Assembly: GCA_904394975.1 (NCBI GenBank)
Contig: CAJFNQ010000007.1
Coordinates: 1 to 62,221, forward strand
Length of the DNA: 62,221 nt
Reading direction: 5' to 3'
DNA from: Metaruminococcus_A gallistercoris
GTDB lineage: Bacteria; Bacillota; Clostridia; Oscillospirales; Ruminococcaceae
Shown: in pieces, positions 34,109-43,396 of the stretch
How the letters are laid out: each line of letters begins with the position of its first letter
Position numbering within the stretch: position 1 is the stretch's first letter
Program-made: the position numbers and the translations under genes
The notes under the pieces: model-generated
Told to the model about the DNA's origin: nothing
The model's input: only the letters and a program-made list of their open reading frames with translations
The model's database searches: none

Positions 34109-35424
34109 ATGGCTATACTCTACCGCGCACCGCGCGGCACGCAGGATATTCTGCCGTCGCAGAGTTACAAATGGCGTTTTCTGGAGGATTTGGTGACCGA
34201 AGTTTCGTCACTGTACGGATTCAAGCAGATCCGTTTCCCGACCTTTGAGCACACTGAGCTGTTTACCCGTTCGGTCGGCGACACCACCGACGTGGTTCAG
34301 AAGGAGATGTACACCTTTACCGTAAACGGAACCGAACGTTCCATCACCCTCCGTCCGGAAGGAACGGCGGGCACCATGCGGGCTGTTTTGGAACGCGGGC
34401 TTCTCAACGAGGCGCTTCCGCTGAAATTGAGTTACATCACCTCCTGCTTCCGGTACGAAAAACCGCAGGCGGGACGGCTTCGTGAATTTCACCAGTTCGG
34501 CGTGGAGATGATCGGCTCCGCGTCTCCTGCGGCGGACGCGCAGATCATCGCTGTGGCGGATGAGATCTTCCGCACGCTGGGCATCCGCGGGCTGGAACTG
34601 CAGATCAACTCCATCGGTTGCCCGGAATGCCGCGCGAAATACCATGCCGCTCTTAAGGCTTATTTTGAAGGCTACCGTGAGGAGCTTTGCGAGACCTGCC
34701 TGACCCGGCTTGAGAAAAACCCCATGCGTATTCTCGACTGCAAGAGCCCGGTCTGCTCCAAGATCGCGGCGGACGCTCCGGTCATGCTGGATTATTTGTG
34801 TGATGACTGCAAAAATCACTTTGAAGAGTTAAAGCAGCGGCTGACCGGAATGGGCATCGGGTATGTGGTCAATCCGAAAATTGTCCGCGGGCTTGATTAT
34901 TACACCAAAACGGTGTTTGAGTTTGTTTCAAACGACCTGGGTGCGCAAAGCACTGTTTGCGGCGGCGGCCGGTATGATGGGCTGATTGAGCAGCTCGGCG
35001 GGCCGAAAACTCCGGGCCTTGGCTTTGGCATGGGGCTGGAGCGGCTGCTTCTGGTGCTGGAAGCGCAGAAGATCGACTTCCCAGAGGAGCGCCGGTGTGA
35101 GCTGTATATCGCGAATATCGGCGAAGAAGCCGGGCGCAAGGCGGGCGAACTGACAAACAGCCTGCGGCAGGAAGGCTTTTATGTGGAATGTGACACCATG
35201 GACCGCAGCCTGAAGGCACAGATGAAGTACGCCGATAAGATTGGGGCGAGAATGTCGATGGTCCTGGGCGAAGACGAACTGAAAAACGGTTCTGCCCGGG
35301 TGAAAAACATGGAGACCGGCGAAACGGTGGAAGTAGCGTTCGACAAGCTTGCAGATACCCTTTACGATTTGGGTGTGGATGATATTTTGCAGGCAATCGA
35401 GTCCGAACAGGAGGAAATACAGGC

Positions 35425-35428
<4 letters not shown>
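34109..35428 (+). CDS. hisS: histidyl-tRNA synthetase
   Basis: A 439-residue class II synthetase. Motif 1 is in LFTRSVGDTTDVVQKEMYTF, motif 2 in CFRYEKPQAGRLREFHQFG, the histidine-A motif LDYYTKTVFE and the ARCGGGRYDGLIEQLGG-like VCGGGRYDG follow, and motif 3 ends in GFGMGLERLLL. The anticodon-binding domain is at about 330-420. The start at 34109 follows GAGGAAGGATG; an earlier TTG at 34091 is rejected. Four-base overlap with aspS (ATGA), the standard Firmicutes order. Confidence 0.96.
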
Positions 35429-37206
<1,778 letters not shown>

Positions 37207-37244
37207 ACGGCAAAATATCCGCGTTTGCGGTGTGAAAAGTTGAC

Positions 37245-37279
37245 AGCGGTACAGCAGTTTTGAGGCTGTACCGCTTTCT
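37245..37279 (+). terminator. intrinsic terminator after aspS
   Basis: Perfect 11-bp stem AGCGGTACAGC/GCTGTACCGCT with a 9-base loop and a short T-run, 40 bases after the stop. Confidence 0.75.
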
Positions 37280-37480
37280 GTTGTGCAGAAACTGTTTGTC
37301 TTTATCACCTGCTTTTGGTTAGGACGCAGGCATGGTGATGAAAAAAATTTGGCTCGTTTAAAAAATTTTTTCGCAGGGTAAAACTTTTTTGCTTTCTGAA
37401 TTGTCACGGTAATGCAGGAACAGTACGGAAAAGCTGTTCGGCTGAATTGTTGATATTTGTGAAAAAAGGAGCGAGCTGTT

Positions 37481-37603
37481 ATGAAAACATCCAGAAAGAA
37501 GAAAATTTCTCTTTGCGTTATTTCCTGCCTGGTTTTGACCGCGTGTGCGGTAGGGGGAAAAATGATGCTGAAACCCAACCGTTTAAGCCGAAAAGGCCTG
37601 TAA
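37481..37603 (+). pseudogene. short lipoprotein ORF, possibly a frameshifted remnant
   Basis: An ATG behind AAAAAAGGAGCGAG opens 40 codons that begin MKTSRKKKISLCVISCLVLTAC, a convincing lipoprotein signal with lipobox LTAC, then stops soon after a G5A5 tract (about 37552-37562). In another frame the sequence continues in a secreted-protein-like way (NDAETQPFKPKRPVNQ then TLVLPAKNMEADKTARKG) to 37764. The simplest reading is a lipoprotein gene broken at the homopolymer. A genuine 40-residue lipoprotein is also possible. No family recognised. Confidence 0.4.
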
Positions 37604-37803
37604 ATCAAACGCTTGTTTTGCCTGCTAAAAATATGGAAGCAGACAAAACAGCGCGAAAAGGGGTTTTCAACGAACATGTCCGCGCTTTTGAAAGAGGCGG
37701 CATCCGCTGTAAGGGTGCTTTATGCGGACAAAACACCCGAAAGCGCCGCGGACCGGGGAAATAAGCGGCATGGGACTTTTTTGGTTCATATGAACGGTGA
37801 GCG
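37604..37803. other. non-coding stretch before sigma factor promoter
   Basis: Apart from frame remnants of the possible lipoprotein, nothing coding or structural is recognised here. The interval from 37280 to 37480 likewise holds only A/T-rich sequence. Confidence 0.5.
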
Positions 37804-37831
37804 TTGCAATGCCTGTGGTTCATGGTATAAT
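37804..37831 (+). promoter_or_regulatory. promoter upstream of the sigma factor gene
   Basis: TTGCAA, 16-base spacer, perfect TATAAT. A perfect stem AACCGTTT/AAACGGTT (37834-37853) lies at the expected transcript start. The leader to the sigma gene is almost 300 bases. Confidence 0.65.
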
Positions 37832-37998
37832 GAAACCGTTTGATGAAACGGTTCCTTTTCGATGAGCCGTGTGTTGGAGCGTGATAAAACAACTTGCCCC
37901 GGATGATCGGTTCTTCCGGCAATGCCGGCGGAATTTTTCGTGAATAAAACCTTTTGGCCTTTCAGTTTGTCTCAGTAACAGAAAAGAGGTGAGAAAAA

Positions 37999-38124
37999 CT
38001 GAAAAAGATGGATTTTATTCAATGGGTCATCTGCCTGATAAAACGGGACATGAGAAATTTTCAGGGAGATAGAACGACCAAGCAGGACATTTATTATGTA
38101 GTTAAAAAAAGAATAAAAAGGTGA
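37999..38124 (+). CDS. candidate 41-residue basic small protein upstream of sigma factor
   Basis: An open frame of 41 codons with a strong AAAGAGGTGAG ribosome site 7 bases before a CTG at 37999 (an ATG follows at 38008 but is too far from the site). It reads LKKMDFIQWVICLIKRDMRN followed by a basic helical tail ending KKRIKR. The stop codon overlaps the sigma factor GTG/ATG region, so the pair would be translationally coupled. CTG starts are rare, and the frame could be a leader that couples translation rather than a functional protein. No family recognised. Confidence 0.4.
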   Translation: MKKMDFIQWVICLIKRDMRNFQGDRTTKQDIYYVVKKRIKR

Positions 38125-38129
38125 ATGAA

Positions 38130-40280
38130 ATGGATTACAAACAAGCGGTTGAACTGGCACGAGAGGGAAAAGAAGCGGGATTCCAGTTCTTGTACGAAGC
38201 GACTTACCAAAGCAAGTATTATCTCGCTCTTCAGTATATGAAGGACGAAGAGGCGGCAAAAGACGTGCTGCAGGACTCTTACGTCAGGGCGTTTTCCAGG
38301 TTGGACCAACTGAGTCAGCCGGAAGCGTTTTCAGGATGGTTTGGCAGAATTGTCGCCAATACAGCGAAAAACAGACTGTTGAAAAAAGAACCCATGCTGT
38401 TTTCCGATCTTGCGGCAAATGATGAGGAAGAATCGTATGAATACCAAATTGAGGACGAGAACATAAACAATCAGCCGGAAATGGCATATACCAAGCAGGA
38501 GATTCAGGAACTTGTTCGGGAACTCATTGGTTCGCTTCCTGAAGAACAGAGAATGTGCATCCTGTTGTTTCATATTGAGGGAGCATCCATCCGTGAGATC
38601 GCAGCAGCGCTGGACTGTTCGGAAAACACGGTGAAATCCCGGCTCAATTACGGCAGAAAGAACCTGAAGAAAAAAGTGGAAGAACTGCAGAAAAAAGGCT
38701 ACAAGCTGTTTGGTATGGCTCCGCTGCCCCTGCTGCTTTACCTTCTGCGCACCCAGTTGTCTCAGTTGTCTGCGGATGGCTCGTTTGCAGAAGCGGGCCG
38801 CGAGGTGGCTGAACGCATATTTTCGAATTCTGCGGTGAACAACGGGTCTGCGGCGTCTTCCGGCGCGCAGCAGGCAGAATGGTCCGCGAATGATTCGTTT
38901 GTCGAATCGGCAGAGCATGCTGGTTCTCAGTTTGCGGGGAACAATGGAGCTGCGGCATCTTCCGGTGTACAGCAGGCCGTGGCAAGTGGTGTGAAACAGG
39001 CTGCAGCAAGCGGTTTCCTTCATACGGCAGCTGGGAAAATAGTCGCGGTTGTCGCCAGCGTGTGCGTTTTGGGCGGCGGCATTTACGGCGGAGTCCAATT
39101 GGCATCCCACTCGGCTGCGGAAACCGCAGGACAGAGCCAGAGCCAGACCCAGGGAGAGTCGCAGACATCGTCGGTCGTGCGGGAACTCACGGATGAGGAT
39201 TACCCGCAGCTGCTTGAAGGTCAGTTGACCAGACAGGAACTGGAATTTGTTCTGGCTTACGGCCCGGAGGAAATACCGGAGGACGGTTTTGACCTCATTG
39301 ACTACACCAAAATCATGAATATAATGTGTCAGGCCGCCCAAGACAATGGAATGATAGAGAACTATGGCTATAACGAGCAGGGGGAAACACAGTACTCCGC
39401 TCAGGACATCAACCGCCTGTTTTCCGTGTTCACCGATTACCGCTTTGAAGAGGGCGGGGAATACGCGGAGATGGTTTCCGTGAGCGGGGATAGGGTCACC
39501 TTCTTCCCGGCTACCCTGAACTACACCGCAACAGTGGAGATACGAAAAACAGAATATACCGAGGGCGGTCGGCTGAACATCTACTACATCTATCGGCATA
39601 TTGGCTATGAACAGCGATACACCCTTTCCAAGCTCGCGGTGCTGGAACCGGATGACAACGGCGCGTACCGTATCGTCCAGATTAAGGATATCGGTTCCGA
39701 ATCGAATCAGGGCGATGATACTCCCGTAACAAGCGGCACAGGTGACGCATCACAGCCCGAGCAGTCGAGTGAGACTTCCCAAAGCGGGGGCGGCTCGTCA
39801 GAAGATGCGAATACCCAGGGCGGTGTTACCATCGGCGAACTGTACGCCGGTGTTCTGGATGGTCCGGAAAGCGGCAAAGGCGAGTATGCGGTGTACGATT
39901 TGAACGGGGATGGAATAAAAGAACTGCTTGTGGGAACCTACAGGACAGACGGTCCGTTTTATGTTCATGATTTCTGTGCGTATACCTGTGAAAATCAGGG
40001 AGGCACCTATGTGCTCAAACCGCTCAGCGGAAACGTTATTTCAACAACGGTCATTGTTGCCGGGGACGGCAGCGGTTTGCATGATTACCAGTTTTCCCTC
40101 GGGACGGGTGAAGTCCGTACCTGCCACATCACCATACAAAACGGCGCGCTTGTGACCGAACCAGGGGTGATTCAGCCGTTCTTGATGGGAAGCTCAGGAG
40201 AACAGACCTACTTTGCAGCCAATCCCAAGATTACCTGGCTGAGCCTTTCCGACCGCTCCGCGCTCAATGGGATCGGTTGA
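38130..40280 (+). CDS. ECF-type sigma factor fused to transmembrane and extracytoplasmic domain
   Basis: A 716-residue fusion. Residues about 15-85 form sigma-70 region 2 (EEAAKDVLQDSYVRAFSRLD and the WFGRIVANTAKNRLL helix), and 129-182 form region 4 with the helix-turn-helix SIREIAAALDCSENTVKSRL. After a linker with two imperfect Asn/Ala/Ser-rich repeats (231-251 and 268-285) comes one membrane helix (about 303-325), then about 390 residues outside. That part has a Gln/Ser-rich linker, a mixed alpha/beta region (350-525), another low-complexity linker and a C-terminal domain with an FG-GAP-like YDLNGDGIKELLV (589-601). GTG at 38121 is an alternative start. No anti-sigma gene is adjacent. Confidence 0.85.
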   Translation: MDYKQAVELAREGKEAGFQFLYEATYQSKYYLALQYMKDEEAAKDVLQDSYVRAFSRLDQLSQPEAFSGWFGRIVANTAKNRLLKKEPMLFSDLAANDEEESYEYQIEDENINNQPEMAYTKQEIQELVRELIGSLPEEQRMCILLFHIEGASIREIAAALDCSENTVKSRLNYGRKNLKKKVEELQKKGYKLFGMAPLPLLLYLLRTQLSQLSADGSFAEAGREVAERIFSNSAVNNGSAASSGAQQAEWSANDSFVESAEHAGSQFAGNNGAAASSGVQQAVASGVKQAAASGFLHTAAGKIVAVVASVCVLGGGIYGGVQLASHSAAETAGQSQSQTQGESQTSSVVRELTDEDYPQLLEGQLTRQELEFVLAYGPEEIPEDGFDLIDYTKIMNIMCQAAQDNGMIENYGYNEQGETQYSAQDINRLFSVFTDYRFEEGGEYAEMVSVSGDRVTFFPATLNYTATVEIRKTEYTEGGRLNIYYIYRHIGYEQRYTLSKLAVLEPDDNGAYRIVQIKDIGSESNQGDDTPVTSGTGDASQPEQSSETSQSGGGSSEDANTQGGVTIGELYAGVLDGPESGKGEYAVYDLNGDGIKELLVGTYRTDGPFYVHDFCAYTCENQGGTYVLKPLSGNVISTTVIVAGDGSGLHDYQFSLGTGEVRTCHITIQNGALVTEPGVIQPFLMGSSGEQTYFAANPKITWLSLSDRSALNGIG

Positions 40281-40307
40281 GTCCCGTGCGGCTAAAATAA
40301 CTATTGT

Positions 40308-40339
40308 AAAAAAGGCTGTCTTTTAAGACAGCCTTTTTT
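40308..40339 (+). terminator. intrinsic terminator after sigma factor gene
   Basis: 15-bp near-perfect stem AAAAAAGGCTGTCTT/AAGACAGCCTTTTTT. Confidence 0.9.
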
Positions 40340-40482
40340 GTTTGTGTGAGGCGATAAAGTGTTTTGATCGCTTTTTGAGGATACAGAGTGCATTGTTTGA
40401 AAAGGGTTTTGCCTGACGGCGGCAAACAGCCGGGAAGAACAGTATCAAATGGTTCCGCTCAAAGATTGTTATAGAAGAACAG

Positions 40483-40514
40483 AAAAAGCCGGCAGAAATT
40501 CCTGCCGGCTTTTG
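40483..40514 (-). terminator. intrinsic terminator of the AEC transporter gene
   Basis: GCCGGCAG/CTGCCGGC stem; on the minus strand it is followed by T5. Confidence 0.85.
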
Positions 40515-40528
40515 TTTTGATGGACCTA

Positions 40529-41455
40529 TTATGCAAGCATCTGCGCGACGCTGACGATCAGCGGCATGGTAACAATGGAAAACAAGGTGGAAATCGAAAC
40601 AAGGTTGACGGAAAGTTCAATATCCTGGTCAAATTTGGTGGCAAACATGGTAGACGCTGCCGCGACCGGCGCGCTGGCGGCCACAACACAGGAAACCATC
40701 GGCACATCCCGAATGCCGCAGAGTAACAGCCCGCCCAGTGTGAGCAAAGGCACAACGATCAGCCGCAGCAGGATGCACAGCCAGGCGCGCAGGTCTTTGA
40801 GCGCCGTTAAAATATGCGCGTCCGCCAGATAGAAGCCTACGATCACCATGGGAAGCGGGGTGTTGAGTGACGCGAGGTGCGAAACCGGCGCGGAGATGAC
40901 TTCCGGCAGGGTAAAGGAAAGCAGGAAGAGCGCCAGCCCGACCACCAGCCCGATGACGCCAGGGTTGAGCAGTAGCTTTCTGGGAGAGATGGATTCCCGG
41001 TCGCCGCTCATGGAAACAAGGCCGTAACTCCACAAAAGCAGATTGAACACGGCAATGTAAGCCGCGCCGTAAAAGACGCCGTCTTCCCCAAGCAAAGCCT
41101 GCTGCAGCGGCAGTGACATGTAAGCCGCGTTTGAGAAGACAACCGAAAACCGCAGCACTCTGCGGCGCGCGAGGTTCTTGTCGCGGAAAACGAGGTGGGC
41201 AATCAGAATGCCCAAAAGGTGCACGCCCAGCGCTGCGAGCGCCGCAATGCCAAGGCTTGTCAGCATGGCGGGGTCAAACGGGCGCTGAAATGACTGAATG
41301 ATCACGCACGGGATGACAAAGGTGAGCACAAAATCAGTAAACCCTTTTACCGCCTGATGGGTGAGTATTTTAAATTTGCCGCAGATAAACCCAACAGCGG
41401 CAAGTAAAAACAAGATAAAAACCTGTTGTGTAACCTCTAAAAAACTTTCTGCCAT
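40529..41455 (-). CDS. AEC family transporter
   Basis: A 308-residue auxin efflux carrier-type transporter (PF03547) with ten hydrophobic helices in two five-helix halves. Conserved features are the N-terminal FILFLLAAVGFICGKFKIL, VIPCVIIQSF (broken helix), RFSVVFSNAAYMSLPLQQALLGEDGVFYG and the C-terminal ASAPVAAASTMFATKFDQD. Substrates of bacterial members are often malate or other organic acids; here unknown. Its end faces the sigma gene convergently, and it is isolated from other genes on its strand. Confidence 0.88.
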   Translation of the reverse strand: MAESFLEVTQQVFILFLLAAVGFICGKFKILTHQAVKGFTDFVLTFVIPCVIIQSFQRPFDPAMLTSLGIAALAALGVHLLGILIAHLVFRDKNLARRRVLRFSVVFSNAAYMSLPLQQALLGEDGVFYGAAYIAVFNLLLWSYGLVSMSGDRESISPRKLLLNPGVIGLVVGLALFLLSFTLPEVISAPVSHLASLNTPLPMVIVGFYLADAHILTALKDLRAWLCILLRLIVVPLLTLGGLLLCGIRDVPMVSCVVAASAPVAAASTMFATKFDQDIELSVNLVSISTLFSIVTMPLIVSVAQMLA

Positions 41456-41719
41456 AACGGCGAACCCTCTCTTTTATATGGTCTATTCGGTTGGTTTTGC
41501 AACTGTTTCAGTTTACCGCATTCTGCCTGCTCTTGCAATCCGCGCGAACAGATTTCTTATTTTCTGCCAAAATCAAACGGTTTCGGGGCATTTATTTTGA
41601 CAGATTTGCAAAGGCATTGTGCCGCTTTTGTTAGGCTTCCCGAATATTTGCGCCAATATAAACTCTGGCACCAAATAAAAGCGGATTGTATTTAAAGGCT
41701 GTGTTTTTATCCGAATACG
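41456..41719. other. intergenic stretch without recognisable features
   Basis: About 260 bases between the AEC gene start and the MFS terminator. It should hold the AEC promoter on the minus strand, but I see no convincing hexamers, ORF or RNA. Confidence 0.4.
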
Positions 41720-41762
41720 AAAAATCGCCGGTTTCTCTCTGCAACGAAGAGAAACCGGCGAT
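41720..41762 (-). terminator. intrinsic terminator of the MFS gene
   Basis: Perfect 15-bp stem ATCGCCGGTTTCTCT/AGAGAAACCGGCGAT, followed on the minus strand by T4. Confidence 0.9.
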
Positions 41763-41779
41763 ACAGTTTAGCGGTGCAA

Positions 41780-43063
41780 TCAGTCTGTTTCCATGCCAAG
41801 CCCTTCTTCATCGTGCCGGCGCAGGGTGGATGAGCACAATACCAGTACGATACATACGCCGAACACCACAATATTGAGCAGGAAAGGCAATGTCCGGTTG
41901 AGGGAGGAAAGGAAGCCAACCAGCCAGCCGAACGGGGTGGAAAAGGCGATAATGATAACATAAAGAAGCCCATAGGCACGGGAACGCTCCTCTTTATCGA
42001 TAAAAAGGGCGGAAATGGAATCTTTTCTGGGGTTGACCAGCGCAAATGCAAACGCTTCTACAAAGGTGTAGACCCAGATGAGCAGCAGCTCCTGCGGAGG
42101 GGCCAGAAGCAACACAGCATGACTGATGATGTAGAGAATCAGACCCGCCGTCATAACAACACGGTATTTCATTCGGTTGAAGAAATTCTGTGCCAGAAGA
42201 ATGAAGACCAGCATGACTGCCGCGCGCACCATAGGGAAAATGGCGACAAGCTGTTCCGCAACGCCCAGGTTTTGGGTGATGTAGAGGCTAAAAAAGTTGG
42301 TGGTGACCATCGTGTAAATGTTGTTCAGCACCATAAAGACCACAACAAACATCATTGCCGGGGAATGGAGCATTTTTAAGAAAACATCTTTATACCCCAC
42401 AAACAGGTGAAAAAGACTCTCGTCTTTTGTTTCCGCCATTCGTTTGCGTCCTTGCTCGGTTTCAGTCCCGCGGATAAAGAGAATAACGAATTTTGCCGTC
42501 ATGGAAACGAAGGAGAAAAAGTAAATGAACCGAACAGCGGTGACCATGGTAAACCAGTCGACCAGCAGGGTTGCTAAAGGAGCGAAGAAAACGGCGATCA
42601 GACCGGTGACCTGAATCCAGGTAAAGGCGTTGACCATCTTTTTCGGGTCACAGTCTTCCACGAACAGGCAGGTCCAGGAAACGTTGGTGATTTGGTACAT
42701 GCTGTTGCAGATGGCAGCGGCCAGAAACCACCAGAAATTTTGGGCAAACGCCCAGATAAGGCAGGGGATGGACCACGCGAAGGTATCAAATATAATTGTT
42801 GTCACCCGACGGCCGAGCTTGTCGGTGATAATACCGCCCAGAAGAGCGGTGACGATTTGGAAGCACATGCCGACCGACAAAAGAAAACCGATTTGTGTGT
42901 CGCCAACGCCGAGAGCGTACATGTAAAGGGTGGCATATGGGGTGAACAGGTTGTAAGGAATGTTCCAAAGCGGTTCAGTTAACAGGCTGATCTTGGGGTT
43001 GCCTTTGAGTTCGATCAGCGTGCGGATGAGGTCATGCCGCATTAAAGTCTGTTTGAATTTCAT
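41780..43063 (-). CDS. MFS transporter
   Basis: A 427-residue major facilitator with about twelve hydrophobic helices. The N-terminal half has the GDTQIGFLLSVGM helix and the loop 2-3 motif GGIITDKLGRRV (motif A form D.LGRR). The central loop (EQGRKRMAETKDE) is the charged inter-domain linker, and the second loop 8-9 reads NFFNRMKYRVV. The closest look is to the group of clostridial MFS proteins of unknown substrate. AAAGGATG lies 9 bases before the ATG. A long leader with a terminator-like hairpin precedes it. Confidence 0.88.
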   Translation of the reverse strand: MKFKQTLMRHDLIRTLIELKGNPKISLLTEPLWNIPYNLFTPYATLYMYALGVGDTQIGFLLSVGMCFQIVTALLGGIITDKLGRRVTTIIFDTFAWSIPCLIWAFAQNFWWFLAAAICNSMYQITNVSWTCLFVEDCDPKKMVNAFTWIQVTGLIAVFFAPLATLLVDWFTMVTAVRFIYFFSFVSMTAKFVILFIRGTETEQGRKRMAETKDESLFHLFVGYKDVFLKMLHSPAMMFVVVFMVLNNIYTMVTTNFFSLYITQNLGVAEQLVAIFPMVRAAVMLVFILLAQNFFNRMKYRVVMTAGLILYIISHAVLLLAPPQELLLIWVYTFVEAFAFALVNPRKDSISALFIDKEERSRAYGLLYVIIIAFSTPFGWLVGFLSSLNRTLPFLLNIVVFGVCIVLVLCSSTLRRHDEEGLGMETD

Positions 43064-43120
43064 GGTGGTTCATCCTTTATTATTTATTGAAATAATACTG
43101 GCTGTAAAACAGAAAAAATA

Positions 43121-43168
43121 GCCCCGAAAAATGAAAGTAAAACTTTTTCGTTTTTCTGAATGCGGGGC
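43121..43168 (-). promoter_or_regulatory. terminator-like hairpin in the MFS leader
   Basis: On the minus strand GCCCCG...CGGGGC closes a 36-base A/T-rich loop containing an inner AAAAAG/CTTTTT-like pairing, followed by TATTTTTT. It is between the promoter (43218-43246) and the start codon, so it could be an attenuator. Confidence 0.45.
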
Positions 43169-43217
43169 GAAAAAAGAAAGCGGATGCAAAAAAGAAACCA
43201 AAACCGCCTTCAAGCGT

Positions 43218-43246
43218 ACTTTAGCATACCGGCAAAAGAAAATCAA
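43218..43246 (-). promoter_or_regulatory. promoter of MFS gene
   Basis: Minus strand TTGATT (43246-43241), 17-base spacer, TAAAGT (43223-43218). Confidence 0.55.
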
Positions 43247-43314
43247 TGGAAGGAACCCTCAAAATATTGCGGCATTCTTTGTATAACTTTTTCGGAAAAA
43301 CCGTTTCATTTGCC

Positions 43315-43343
43315 TTGACTTCGTTTTTGAGCTACATTATAAT
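43315..43343 (+). promoter_or_regulatory. promoter of nrdD operon
   Basis: TTGACT, 17-base spacer, TATAAT. The -10 is embedded in the palindrome TACATTATAATGTA (43333-43346). Confidence 0.8.
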
Positions 43344-43379
43344 GTATTAGACGCGTGAATTAAGCACAATATGTAGTGA
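43333..43379 (+). promoter_or_regulatory. NrdR-type operator pair
   Basis: GCACAATATGTAGTGA (43364-43379) matches the NrdR box consensus acaCwAtATaTwGtgt at nearly all positions. A weaker palindrome TACATTATAATGTA is centred 32 bases upstream, over the -10. Paired NrdR boxes about three helical turns apart are usual, so (d)ATP-dependent repression by NrdR is likely. nrdR itself is not in this window. Confidence 0.75.
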
Positions 43380-43396
43380 TGTGGAGGCAATATAGA

